A stretch of 34,192 bases of DNA from Anoxybacillus pushchinoensis (GTDB taxonomy: Bacteria; Bacillota; Bacilli; Bacillales; Anoxybacillaceae), in the NCBI RefSeq assembly GCF_900111795.1, contig NZ_FOJQ01000006.1:1-34192 (forward strand). Reading direction: 5' to 3'. The notes beneath the pieces were generated by a model. It saw only the letters and a list, made by a program, of their open reading frames with translations, made no database searches and had not been told where the DNA came from. Position numbers and translations under genes: made by a program. Positions 25,920 through 33,494 of this stretch are shown in pieces. Every line of letters begins with the position of its first letter. The first letter of the stretch is position 1.

Positions 25920-26306
25920 ATGAATTACTATACAATCTCCCAACTGGCCGAGCAGTTTGATATTAGCACGCGAACGATTCGCTATTATGAGGAACGCGGG
26001 CTCATTTCACCCATTCGCACCGAGTCAGGCCAGCGGCTGTATACGAAAAAAGATCGAGCGGTGTTAAAACTCATTTTGCGCGGGAAACGATTCGGTTTTT
26101 CGTTAGAAGAAATTCACGAAATGATTAGCTTGTTTGACAACGATCGCACTGGCCGAAAACAGCTGGAAAAAACAATCGCATACGGCGAACAAAAGTTAAA
26201 GGAGGTGACGGAGCGGATTGAGGATTTAATGCAGTTAAAACAAGAAATGGAGTCGATTTTGTCAGATTTTCGCGAACGATTACAAAAGCTGGAGGGAACG
26301 AAATGA
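25920..26306 (+). CDS. MerR-family regulator of the acyl-CoA operon
   Basis: This encodes 128 residues. The winged helix-turn-helix is at 1-70: YYTISQLAEQFDISTRTIRY, then YEERGLISPIRTESGQRLYT. A recognition-linked helix LILRGKRFGFSLEEIHEMIS follows, and a dimerising coiled coil runs to the end. No metal-binding cysteines are present, so it is unlike the metal-sensing MerR members. Its place as first gene of an acyl-CoA ligase and dehydrogenase operon matches LiuR-like regulators of fatty- or branched-acid catabolism. ATG 25920 is chosen over the GTG at 25911, which lies inside the AAAGGTG ribosome site. The palindrome just upstream is its likely operator. Its stop overlaps the next start by 4 bases. 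Confidence 0.88.
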   Translation: MNYYTISQLAEQFDISTRTIRYYEERGLISPIRTESGQRLYTKKDRAVLKLILRGKRFGFSLEEIHEMISLFDNDRTGRKQLEKTIAYGEQKLKEVTERIEDLMQLKQEMESILSDFRERLQKLEGTK

Positions 26307-27832
26307 ACATTTCCGAGTTGTTAGCGCGCAATGCGCGAAAGTTTCCGAACAAAATAGCACTCATTGATGGCGACGTGTCGCTTTCTTATCGAGAAGTAGA
26401 TGATACGGTCAATCGGCTCGCTTCTTCGCTTGCTTCGCTCGGCATCAAACGAGGCGATAAAGTCGTGTTGTATATGCCAAATGTGAAAGAATTTGTATAT
26501 GCGTATTTTGCCGTCTTGCGTCTTGGTGCCATCATCGTACCAATTAACGCGCGGCTAACTGCCCAAGAAGTGCAATACATTATTGACCATAGCGAAGCAA
26601 AAGCGGTCATCGCACATGATTGGATTTATCAAGAACTTGCCTCGCTTGTTCATAAGGTTGACGTCATTTGGGTGAAAACAGGGGAAGCAATAGAAGGTTG
26701 GCGTTCGTTATCGCAGCTCATTGCTAGCGGCGATTCTTCCCCAATTGTTTGTTCGCTGAGCGAAGAGGACGAAACGACGATTTTATACACATCTGGAACG
26801 ACTGGTAAACCAAAAGGAGTATTGTTTACAGCGCGCAATATTTTCGCTGTCGCAACGATGATGGCGCTAGAGACGAAAATGGATAAACATAGCCGCCTGT
26901 TGCATATGATGCCGCTTAGCCATTCCGCACCGCTTCATTTATTTTTTGTCGGCGGGATGTACGTTGGGGCCACCCATGTGTTATCACCAACGTTTTCCCC
27001 AGAAGCATTGTTAGAACTTGTCACAAAACATCAAATTACCCACTTTTTCGGAGCACCAGTCGCCTATTTACTCACGGCAAAACACCCACGCCTTCACGAA
27101 TACGATTTGTCGTCTGTCCAATATTGGACGTATGGGGGAGCACCGTTATCGGCAAATGAAGTGCAATTTGTCGCCAAACAGTTTCGCACGAATCGGCTCA
27201 TGTGTTTGTACGGACTAACGGAAGCTGGACCAAACGGAACGTATTTATCACCGGAAGAACATGCGACAAAGGCAGGGAGCGTTGGCAAAGATGCCGCCCT
27301 TCATTGCGAAGTAAAAATCGTCGATGAACGCGGCAATGACGTTCCACCAGGCGAAATTGGTGAAATCATCTTAGCTGGTGAAGGCACAATGAAAGGTTAT
27401 TACAAAGACGAGGAAAAAACAGCGGAAACGGTGAAAAACGGTTGGTTATATACAGGTGATTTAGCGCGCTGTGATGAAGATGGCTACATTTGGATTGTCG
27501 ATCGAAAAAAAGATATGATCATCTCTGGGGGAGTGAACGTTTACCCGAAAGAAGTGGAAGACGCGCTAAAGTTGCACCCAGCGATTGTTGATGTGGCGGT
27601 TGTTGGCGTGCCGCATCCAGAATGGGGAGAAACGGTGAAAGCGTTTGTTGTCACAAAAGAACCGATCGAGCAGCTTGCGGAAGAATGTAAACGTTTTCTT
27701 TCGGATAAACTTGCAGACTATAAAATTCCAAAGCTATATGAAGCCATTCCTGAACTACCGCGCAACGCAACAGGAAAAATATTAAAACAGGTGTTGAGGG
27801 GGATACACAATGAAACAGCTACGCGAAGTTGA
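26303..27832 (+). CDS. AMP-forming acyl-CoA synthetase (fatty-acid/short-chain acyl-CoA ligase)
   Basis: This 509-residue enzyme activates a carboxylic acid to its CoA thioester via an acyl-adenylate. The phosphate-binding loop ILYTSGTTGKPKGVLF is at about 160-175. The aromatic and adenine motifs FFGAPVAYLLT, YGGAPLSANE and LYGLTEAGPNGTYLSPEEHA follow. GWLYTGDLARCDEDGYIWIV and DRKKDMIISGGVNVYPKEVE form the hinge, and LPRNATGKILKQVLRG carries the catalytic lysine near residue 495. Chain-length preference cannot be read from sequence. ATG 26303 overlaps the MerR stop (ATGA), and its end overlaps the acyl-CoA dehydrogenase start by 23 bases. Confidence 0.92.
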   Translation: MNISELLARNARKFPNKIALIDGDVSLSYREVDDTVNRLASSLASLGIKRGDKVVLYMPNVKEFVYAYFAVLRLGAIIVPINARLTAQEVQYIIDHSEAKAVIAHDWIYQELASLVHKVDVIWVKTGEAIEGWRSLSQLIASGDSSPIVCSLSEEDETTILYTSGTTGKPKGVLFTARNIFAVATMMALETKMDKHSRLLHMMPLSHSAPLHLFFVGGMYVGATHVLSPTFSPEALLELVTKHQITHFFGAPVAYLLTAKHPRLHEYDLSSVQYWTYGGAPLSANEVQFVAKQFRTNRLMCLYGLTEAGPNGTYLSPEEHATKAGSVGKDAALHCEVKIVDERGNDVPPGEIGEIILAGEGTMKGYYKDEEKTAETVKNGWLYTGDLARCDEDGYIWIVDRKKDMIISGGVNVYPKEVEDALKLHPAIVDVAVVGVPHPEWGETVKAFVVTKEPIEQLAEECKRFLSDKLADYKIPKLYEAIPELPRNATGKILKQVLRGIHNETATRS

Positions 27833-29480
27833 TCCGAACTTATTTGCCAATTTAAAAAAATATTTAGACGAAGAGTTTTATGCGTACGCCGAAGAAGAGT
27901 TAGAGAAGTTTTGGAAGCTTTGCATGACCGATATCGACCGGCGCGCGGTACATACAGACCGCGAAGGACAGCCGCGACTCCTCAAATATGACCGTTTTGG
28001 CAATGATGTTTCTGAAATATGGGTGAACGAAGGATATAAACAAACAGTGAAGGAAACGTATGAAACAGGAATTGTCGGTTATGTCCATAAACCGATTCCT
28101 GCGCTTGGGCGTGTTGGCAATTACATTTACTCGTATGCCCAAGGCTATTTGTTATCACAAGTCGAGCCGGGGTTTTATTGTCCGGTGACGCTCACGATGG
28201 CAACGGCGTACGTGTTAGAGCATTTTGCTGACGAAAAAATTAAAGCGAAATATTTGCCGCACGTCATTTCGACGGGCGAAGTCGAGCTGTATGAAGGCGC
28301 GACGTTTTTAACCGAGCGGCAAGGCGGTTCGGACGTCGGTGCCAATGAAGTGCGCGCTGTTTTATGCGGGGATCATTATGAAATTTACGGAGAAAAATAT
28401 TTTGCGAGCAACGCCGGCATGTGCGGAGTTGCTTTAGTGCTTGCGCGCATCGACGGAAGCGAGGCGGGGACGAAAGGGCTTAGTTTATTTTTAGTGCCGT
28501 GGCGCAATGAGGACGGGGCATTAAACGGCATTCACATTCGGCGTTTAAAAGATAAACTTGGTGTTCGCGCTGTGCCGTCAGCGGAAGTCGTATTTGAAGG
28601 GGCAAAAGCTTATTTAATTGGCGATGCGAAAAAAGGGCTTTACTATATGATGGAAGCGCTCAATTTATCGCGCGTCTGCAACGCCGTCGCTTCGATTGGC
28701 ATTATGAAACGGGCGCTAGAAGAGGCAAAGCAATACGCAGTTAATCGTCAAGCGTTTGGACATACACTTACATCATATCCGATGGTGAAAGAAACGTTAG
28801 CCAACTTAACGGCGCGTCAAGAAGTGCAAACGAGCGCTTGTTTTGAGCTTATTTCCTTTTTTGACCGTGTGATGCGCACGCCGGACCAAGCGTCTGAGCA
28901 AGAAAAAGCGTGGAATCGCTTATTAATTGCGCTTTTAAAAATGCGAACAGCCGAAGAAGCGATTGCATTTGCCCATGAAGCGATTGAAATGCATGGCGGC
29001 AACGGCTACATCGAAGATTTCGTCACCCCGCGCTTGCTTCGAGATGCCCAAGTATTGACCGTATGGGAAGGAACAGCAAACATTTTAGGACTTGAGGTGT
29101 TGCGACTCATCCGTAAATATCGTGTCCATGAAACGTTTATTCAAACAATAAACGAACAACTAGCTGCACTTCCTGTGGGAATACGCGCATTTGCTAAATC
29201 GGTCGAAAGCGGGTTGCATGAACTCATACAGTCTCTAAAACAACTTCACGGACAGCCAGAAGACGTGCAAACGTATCACGCCAAAAAAATCGCTAACCGC
29301 CTTTGCGACTTGTATTTGAGCGTCATAGCGTTAAAAGAAGCGAAAGAAAACGAACGAAAACAAATTATCGCCCGCCTCTTTTTACAGCATATTTGGGGAT
29401 GCGATTTATTCGACAAAGAGATGTTATCCGTCCATTATTTTGATGTAGTCATGAACGAAACGAGGAAAGTGGGGGTGTAG
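27810..29480 (+). CDS. Acyl-CoA dehydrogenase (AidB-like long form)
   Basis: This flavoprotein oxidises acyl-CoA to the 2-enoyl thioester. The 556 residues exceed the usual 380 and fit the AidB-like group with N- and C-terminal extensions. The FAD-binding block GATFLTERQGGSDVGANEVR is near 168-187. GIHIRRLKDKLGVRAVPSAE is near 231-250. The C-terminal helical domain has IEMHGGNGYIEDFVTPRLLR, followed by VLTVWEGTANILGLEVLR with the likely catalytic glutamate near 419. GAGGGGGA precedes the ATG, which lies 23 bases inside the ligase gene. With the ligase it would start beta-oxidation; no hydratase or thiolase is present here. It ends at a strong terminator. Confidence 0.92.
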   Translation: MKQLREVDPNLFANLKKYLDEEFYAYAEEELEKFWKLCMTDIDRRAVHTDREGQPRLLKYDRFGNDVSEIWVNEGYKQTVKETYETGIVGYVHKPIPALGRVGNYIYSYAQGYLLSQVEPGFYCPVTLTMATAYVLEHFADEKIKAKYLPHVISTGEVELYEGATFLTERQGGSDVGANEVRAVLCGDHYEIYGEKYFASNAGMCGVALVLARIDGSEAGTKGLSLFLVPWRNEDGALNGIHIRRLKDKLGVRAVPSAEVVFEGAKAYLIGDAKKGLYYMMEALNLSRVCNAVASIGIMKRALEEAKQYAVNRQAFGHTLTSYPMVKETLANLTARQEVQTSACFELISFFDRVMRTPDQASEQEKAWNRLLIALLKMRTAEEAIAFAHEAIEMHGGNGYIEDFVTPRLLRDAQVLTVWEGTANILGLEVLRLIRKYRVHETFIQTINEQLAALPVGIRAFAKSVESGLHELIQSLKQLHGQPEDVQTYHAKKIANRLCDLYLSVIALKEAKENERKQIIARLFLQHIWGCDLFDKEMLSVHYFDVVMNETRKVGV

Positions 29481-29484
29481 AGCG

Positions 29485-29513
29485 AAAAGCTGGCGTTTGC
29501 CAGCTTTTGTTTT
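29485..29513 (+). terminator. Intrinsic terminator of the acyl-CoA operon
   Basis: AAAAGCTGGC (29485-29494) and GCCAGCTTTT (29499-29508) form a perfect 10-bp stem with loop GTTT, followed by GTTTTAT. Confidence 0.92.
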
Positions 29514-29584
29514 ATAAAAATATTTACAATCATTTCATTTTTCGTTATTTTTATATACATATACGTTTGATTGGGGGAGTGGTT

Positions 29585-30370
29585 ATGATTCGAACGTTGA
29601 CGCAGGCAGATCATGAGCAAGTGATTTCTTTTTTGACGAAAGAACCGTCGATGAATCTTTTTATCATAGGAGATATTGAAGCGTTTGGCTATGACCAAGA
29701 TTTTCAGCAGTTATGGGGAGAGTTTGATGAGAGCGGAGCGTTGCAAGCGGTTTTTTTACGATTTTATGATTCGTACATTCCATATGCATCGTCTAGGTTT
29801 GATGTAGAAGGGTTTTCTCATATCATCCGAACAAATGGTGCTTCTTTTCGTCTGTCAGGAAAGGCAAACGTTGTCGAACAATTTGAACAAGTAGGTGGAT
29901 TGTCGCTAGGAAAGAAGCGGGTGACGTATTTTTGTGAGTGCACGACCGTTTCGTTTCAAGCGGAAGAGCAGATGCAGATAGTAAAACAGGCAACAGTAGA
30001 TGATGTTGACCGTATTCTCGATTTACGCCGCCGCATTCCTGAATTTGTTACAACTCCTTCGTCTAGAGACATGCTGCTAAAATCATTAGAAACGAGCACA
30101 GGCCGCACATACTATGTTGAAGAAGACGGTGAAATGGTATCGTGTGTTTCGACAACAGCGGAAAATTCCTTTTCGGCGATGGTTGTCGGCGTTTGCACGG
30201 ACGAACGATACCGACAAAAAGGTTATGCTAGCCTTATTATGAAGCGGGTCATCCATGATTACATGCAAGCGGGAAAAACGCTATGTCTCTTTTACGATAA
30301 TCCGAATGCTGGACGCATCTACAAACGGCTAGGATTTTACGACATCGGTATGTGGACGATGTATGGATAA
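29585..30370 (+). CDS. GNAT-family N-acetyltransferase (two-domain)
   Basis: This 261-residue protein has a C-terminal GNAT domain (about 130-261): MQIVKQATVDDVDRILDLRR, then FSAMVVGVCTDERYRQKGYA with the acetyl-CoA loop RQKGYA at 210-215. The final strand is AGRIYKRLGFYDIGMWTMYG. The N-terminal half (1-125) begins MIRTLTQADHEQVISFLTKE and looks like a second, degenerate GNAT-like fold. Substrate unknown. The start is the ATG at 29585 after GGGGGAG; the longer frame to 29507 lies in the upstream terminator. It may be cotranscribed with the transglutaminase-like gene 29 bases downstream. Confidence 0.85.
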   Translation: MIRTLTQADHEQVISFLTKEPSMNLFIIGDIEAFGYDQDFQQLWGEFDESGALQAVFLRFYDSYIPYASSRFDVEGFSHIIRTNGASFRLSGKANVVEQFEQVGGLSLGKKRVTYFCECTTVSFQAEEQMQIVKQATVDDVDRILDLRRRIPEFVTTPSSRDMLLKSLETSTGRTYYVEEDGEMVSCVSTTAENSFSAMVVGVCTDERYRQKGYASLIMKRVIHDYMQAGKTLCLFYDNPNAGRIYKRLGFYDIGMWTMYG

Positions 30371-30399
30371 GACGATGAAGTTTGTAAGGGGGGTTAACG

Positions 30400-31005
30400 G
30401 TGTTGATTTGTGAATCTTTAAGTTTAGATGACTATTTAATGGAGTTAGATGAGGTGAACTATTCTCATCCTTTAGTTCAACAAAAAGCAAAGGAGCTTTT
30501 TCACTTATCGAAATCGGATATTGAAAAAGCGAAAATAGCGTTTGAGTTTGTTCGGGATCAAATTTCGCATTCATGGGATATTCAAAGTTCAAGAGTTACA
30601 TGTAAGGCATCTGACGTTCTCTATTATAAAGAGGGCATTTGCTACGCCAAGGCGAATTTGTTAGCCGCGTTGTTGCGTTCACAGGGAATTCCAACGGGTT
30701 TTTGTTACCAGCGTTTGATGTTGTTTGATACGCCAGATAAAGGGTATTGCATCCATGCACTCAATGCGGTGTATCTTGCCTCCATTAATCGTTGGATTCG
30801 TTTAGACGCCCGTGGAAATAAACCCGGAGTTAAGGCGGAATTTTCAATTCATAAGGAGAAACTAGCGTTCGCTGTTCATGAAGAATTCGATGAAAAAGAC
30901 TATCCGATCATTTTTACTAAACCTAATCTTCAAACAATCGCAGTGTTAAAAGAACATACTAATGCGTTAGAAATGTATAAGCATCATCTACCTTCGCAGT
31001 TGTAG
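30400..31005 (+). CDS. Transglutaminase-like (papain-fold) protein
   Basis: This 201-residue protein has the catalytic triad of the transglutaminase core: Cys81 in YKEGICYAKANLLAALLRSQ, His119 in GYCIHALNAVYLA and Asp136 in RWIRLDARGNKPGVKAEF. Members act as transglutaminases or proteases. There is no signal peptide, so it is cytoplasmic. The start is GTG 30400 (or TTG 30403), 7 bases after AAGGGGGG. It follows the GNAT gene closely. The specific substrate is unknown. Confidence 0.85.
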   Translation: MLICESLSLDDYLMELDEVNYSHPLVQQKAKELFHLSKSDIEKAKIAFEFVRDQISHSWDIQSSRVTCKASDVLYYKEGICYAKANLLAALLRSQGIPTGFCYQRLMLFDTPDKGYCIHALNAVYLASINRWIRLDARGNKPGVKAEFSIHKEKLAFAVHEEFDEKDYPIIFTKPNLQTIAVLKEHTNALEMYKHHLPSQL

Positions 31006-31129
31006 CTACAACCAAATGTTTTATAGCAGCTTAACTTTAAAAGAAGAATATGTAAATTTTTGTTAAATGTTATTTAAACATTTTGCAAAAGAGCAATGAT
31101 TATTCCCTATATGAGAGGATGGATGGGGA

Positions 31130-31348
31130 ATGCCTATCATTACTGTAAAAATGGCTAAGGGGAGAACAATTGAGCAGAAACAGAAATTTGTTGAAAACAT
31201 TACAAAAGAAGCAGCTAGAACTTTAAATGTAAAAGAGGAATGGGTCACAGTGATTTTCGATGAATACGACAGAGAAAACTGGGCTTCTAACGGGCAATTG
31301 CATTTACTGAAATTTGGTCAGGGATTCGGGAAGAAAGGTGCAGAGTAA
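31130..31348 (+). CDS. 4-oxalocrotonate tautomerase-family protein
   Basis: This encodes 72 residues with the catalytic proline exposed at position 2 (MPIITVKMAKGRTIEQKQKF). The conserved pattern continues through VENITKEAARTL and EWVTVIFDEYDRENWASNGQ. Family members are 60-75 residues, act as hexamers, and move double bonds or dehalogenate. The reaction here cannot be assigned. GGATGGATGGGG precedes the ATG. A hairpin with T-run lies downstream. The 124 bases between it and the previous gene hold no gene. Confidence 0.85.
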   Translation: MPIITVKMAKGRTIEQKQKFVENITKEAARTLNVKEEWVTVIFDEYDRENWASNGQLHLLKFGQGFGKKGAE

Positions 31349-31396
31349 TAAGTCATGCGATTGTTGTCATCAATTTGGTATTTTCATACATTAAAA

Positions 31397-31447
31397 AGGA
31401 AAGGAGGACCTCACCGCAAAGGTAACTAGCTCTCCTTCTTTTTTACA
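31397..31447 (+). terminator. Probable terminator after the tautomerase gene
   Basis: AAGGAG (31401-31406) pairs with CTCCTT (31432-31437), with flanking A/T pairs, followed by CTTTTTT. The loop is long (25 bases). The remaining bases to 31546 show nothing coding. Confidence 0.55.
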
Positions 31448-31546
31448 GACAGAAAGACGCCTTTTTATTTACTGTGACATTTCCTCTGTATAAAATGATT
31501 GTGTGGACGCTTATTATCTCAATCATTTTTCGAAAATTTGAATGGA

Positions 31547-32191
31547 TTAAATTGAATTCAATAGTACAAGCACTGCAAAAAAGTGCGCGACAGATCCGCC
31601 TAATACAAACAAGTGCCAGACGGCATGATGAAATTTAAAGCCGCGCCATACGTAAAAAACAGCGCCGACTGTGTACAAAATTCCGCCGATGACTAAATAT
31701 AACACACCGTTTGGCGAAAGGCTGGAAACGAGCGGTTTCCATGCAAATACAATCAACCAGCCCATGATGATATATATAATCGTCGATGTATATAAAAACC
31801 GATCGACGAAAAAGCATTTAAATACGGTACCGAAGAGTGCAAGCCCCCAGACGATGCCAAACAATGTCCAACCGATCGCTCCTCTCACCGCTAAAAACAG
31901 AAACGGCGTATACGTGCCTGCAATAAAAAAGTAAATCGCCGAATGGTCGAAAATTTCAAACAATCGCTTCCAGCGCCCTTCCGGCAACGCGTGCACAATC
32001 GTTGATGACAAATACAAAATAAGCATCGTGCTTCCAAACAACGTAAAACTAACAACGTGCCATGCATTTCCGTACATCGCAGCCATGACCGTCAAAATAA
32101 CGAGCGCCGCGATACTAAACACCGCACCGATGCCATGCGTAATCGCATGAACGATTTCTTCTTCTTTCGTAAACGTATGTGTAAAAGCCAA
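31547..32191 (-). CDS. trhA: TrhA/hemolysin III-family membrane protein
   Basis: This is a seven-helix membrane protein of the PAQR/hemolysin III family, about 214 residues. Conserved histidine blocks are HAITHGIGAVFSI, YLSSTIVHALPEG, FDHSAIYFFIAGTYTPFLFL and the C-terminal FKFHHAVWHLFVLGGSVAHF, which probably form a metal site. Relatives such as B. subtilis YplQ affect membrane fluidity. A TTG at 32191 is chosen as start because AAAGGG lies 9 bases before it. The upstream ATG at 32200 touches that ribosome site directly, and choosing it would only add three residues. It is divergent from the hydrolase gene. Confidence 0.88.
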   Translation of the reverse strand: MAFTHTFTKEEEIVHAITHGIGAVFSIAALVILTVMAAMYGNAWHVVSFTLFGSTMLILYLSSTIVHALPEGRWKRLFEIFDHSAIYFFIAGTYTPFLFLAVRGAIGWTLFGIVWGLALFGTVFKCFFVDRFLYTSTIIYIIMGWLIVFAWKPLVSSLSPNGVLYLVIGGILYTVGAVFYVWRGFKFHHAVWHLFVLGGSVAHFFAVLVLLNSI

Positions 32192-32315
32192 TGGCCTCAT
32201 CCCTTTCGCTAAAGATATTTTGTTTATTTTACCACATACGTATACGTACCGTACATTTTTTGTTCATTGTTGTTTTCATTCGCGATATAATGAGAAAAAA
32301 GAGAGGTGACGAGGA

Positions 32316-33242
32316 TTGCAAATACAGTTGGAAAGGCAACGGAAGGCGAAAAAATGGCTTGTACCATCTTTGATCGGTGTGTTGCTTCTTGCGGTAATTG
32401 TATGTACTGCTATTTCGATTTACGTCGGATGGAATTTGACGCATAAGGAGCGAAAGGTAGTTACAGAAACACCAACAGCTTACGGTATGACTTATAAAGA
32501 TGTCACATTTACGAGCAAACATGATGGGGTGAAGTTAAAAGGTTGGGTCATCGAACCAACGAAACAAGCGAAAATGACCGTTATTTTTTCGCACGGTTAC
32601 GGTGGCAATCGCTACGAGCCAAATGTGCCGTTTTTGCCAATTGCTAAAGTGCTAACGGATGCAGGGTATCGCGTTATTATGTTTGATTTCCGGGCTAGCG
32701 GTGAATCAGAAGGAGACATGACAACAATCGGCGCGAAAGAAAAGTACGATTTGCTCGGCGTTATTGACTATGCGAAACAACACTACTTTGAACCGATTGT
32801 TCTATATGGGGTATCCATGGGGGCGGCAACATCGATTTTAGCAGCAGGAATGGATAAAGATGTTCAAGCAGTTATTGCGGATAGCCCGTTTAGCGATTTA
32901 GAAGGATATTTGCGGACATATATGCCTGTATGGACGAACTTGCCGAACGTCCCGTTTACGTATTTAATCATTACCCTTATCCCGATAATTACCGATTTAG
33001 ACCCAGCAGAGTCGGTGCCGATCAAAGCGATCGATGCAATTGCCCCACGTCCGATTTTATTCATTCATAGTAAAGCTGACCCGTCCATCCCATACGAAGA
33101 AAGTGTAAACATGTACAACAAACATCCAGACGTATTTGAACTTTGGCTCACCGAAGAAGCGAAGCATGTGAAAAGTTTTAGTATGTATAAAAATGAATAC
33201 ATGAATAAAATATTAGCGTTTTTAGAGAAGGTACAAAAATAA
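32316..33242 (+). CDS. Membrane-anchored alpha/beta hydrolase
   Basis: This encodes 308 residues. The N-terminal helix (about 14-38) anchors the enzyme, with the hydrolase fold from about 60. The oxyanion-side motif VIFSHGYGGNRY is near 89-100. The nucleophile Ser167 sits in LYGVSMGAATS, the acid is Asp255 in FIHSKADPSIPY, and His284 is in EEAKHVKSF, so the triad is complete. It resembles the YqkD/BEM46-like group; substrate unknown. The start is TTG 32316, 7 bases after AGAGGTG. TATAAT at 32286-32291 is a likely -10; the -35 is weak. Confidence 0.87.
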   Translation: MQIQLERQRKAKKWLVPSLIGVLLLAVIVCTAISIYVGWNLTHKERKVVTETPTAYGMTYKDVTFTSKHDGVKLKGWVIEPTKQAKMTVIFSHGYGGNRYEPNVPFLPIAKVLTDAGYRVIMFDFRASGESEGDMTTIGAKEKYDLLGVIDYAKQHYFEPIVLYGVSMGAATSILAAGMDKDVQAVIADSPFSDLEGYLRTYMPVWTNLPNVPFTYLIITLIPIITDLDPAESVPIKAIDAIAPRPILFIHSKADPSIPYEESVNMYNKHPDVFELWLTEEAKHVKSFSMYKNEYMNKILAFLEKVQK

Positions 33243-33258
33243 ATTTCAGAATATTCAT

Positions 33259-33453
33259 TTACTTTTGATAAAAAGATAAGTATGCTCGTAGTGAATTTGG
33301 AAGAATGGAGAGGAGAAAGAAGATGAGTGTAGTTGAGCAGAGGAGATCGTAAACTGCACCTGCAAAAGTTGAACTGTAATTTTCTTTTTGATACTTTTCT
33401 ATTTCTGCTACCAAATCAGCAGGAAACTTAATTAATTTTGCAATGCGTTCCAT
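33259..33453 (-). CDS. Ribbon-helix-helix-like small protein with an altered C-terminus
   Basis: This encodes 64 residues. The first 38, MERIAKLIKFPADLVAEIEK and then YQKENYSSTFAGAVYDLL, fit a CopG-like ribbon-helix-helix fold (one strand, two helices). After LL the sequence changes to a hydrophobic tail (CSTTLIFFLLSILPNS) unlike the basic end expected, suggesting the 3' end was replaced. ATG ending at 33453 follows GGGGGGAGTG. It faces away from tnpB across only 41 bases, so it could act on the tnpB promoter; this is inference from position. Confidence 0.6.
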   Translation of the reverse strand: MERIAKLIKFPADLVAEIEKYQKENYSSTFAGAVYDLLCSTTLIFFLLSILPNSLRAYLSFYQK

Positions 33454-33494
33454 TTTTTCACTCCCCCCAATATACTTGGAAGGAGGTGAAGTCA

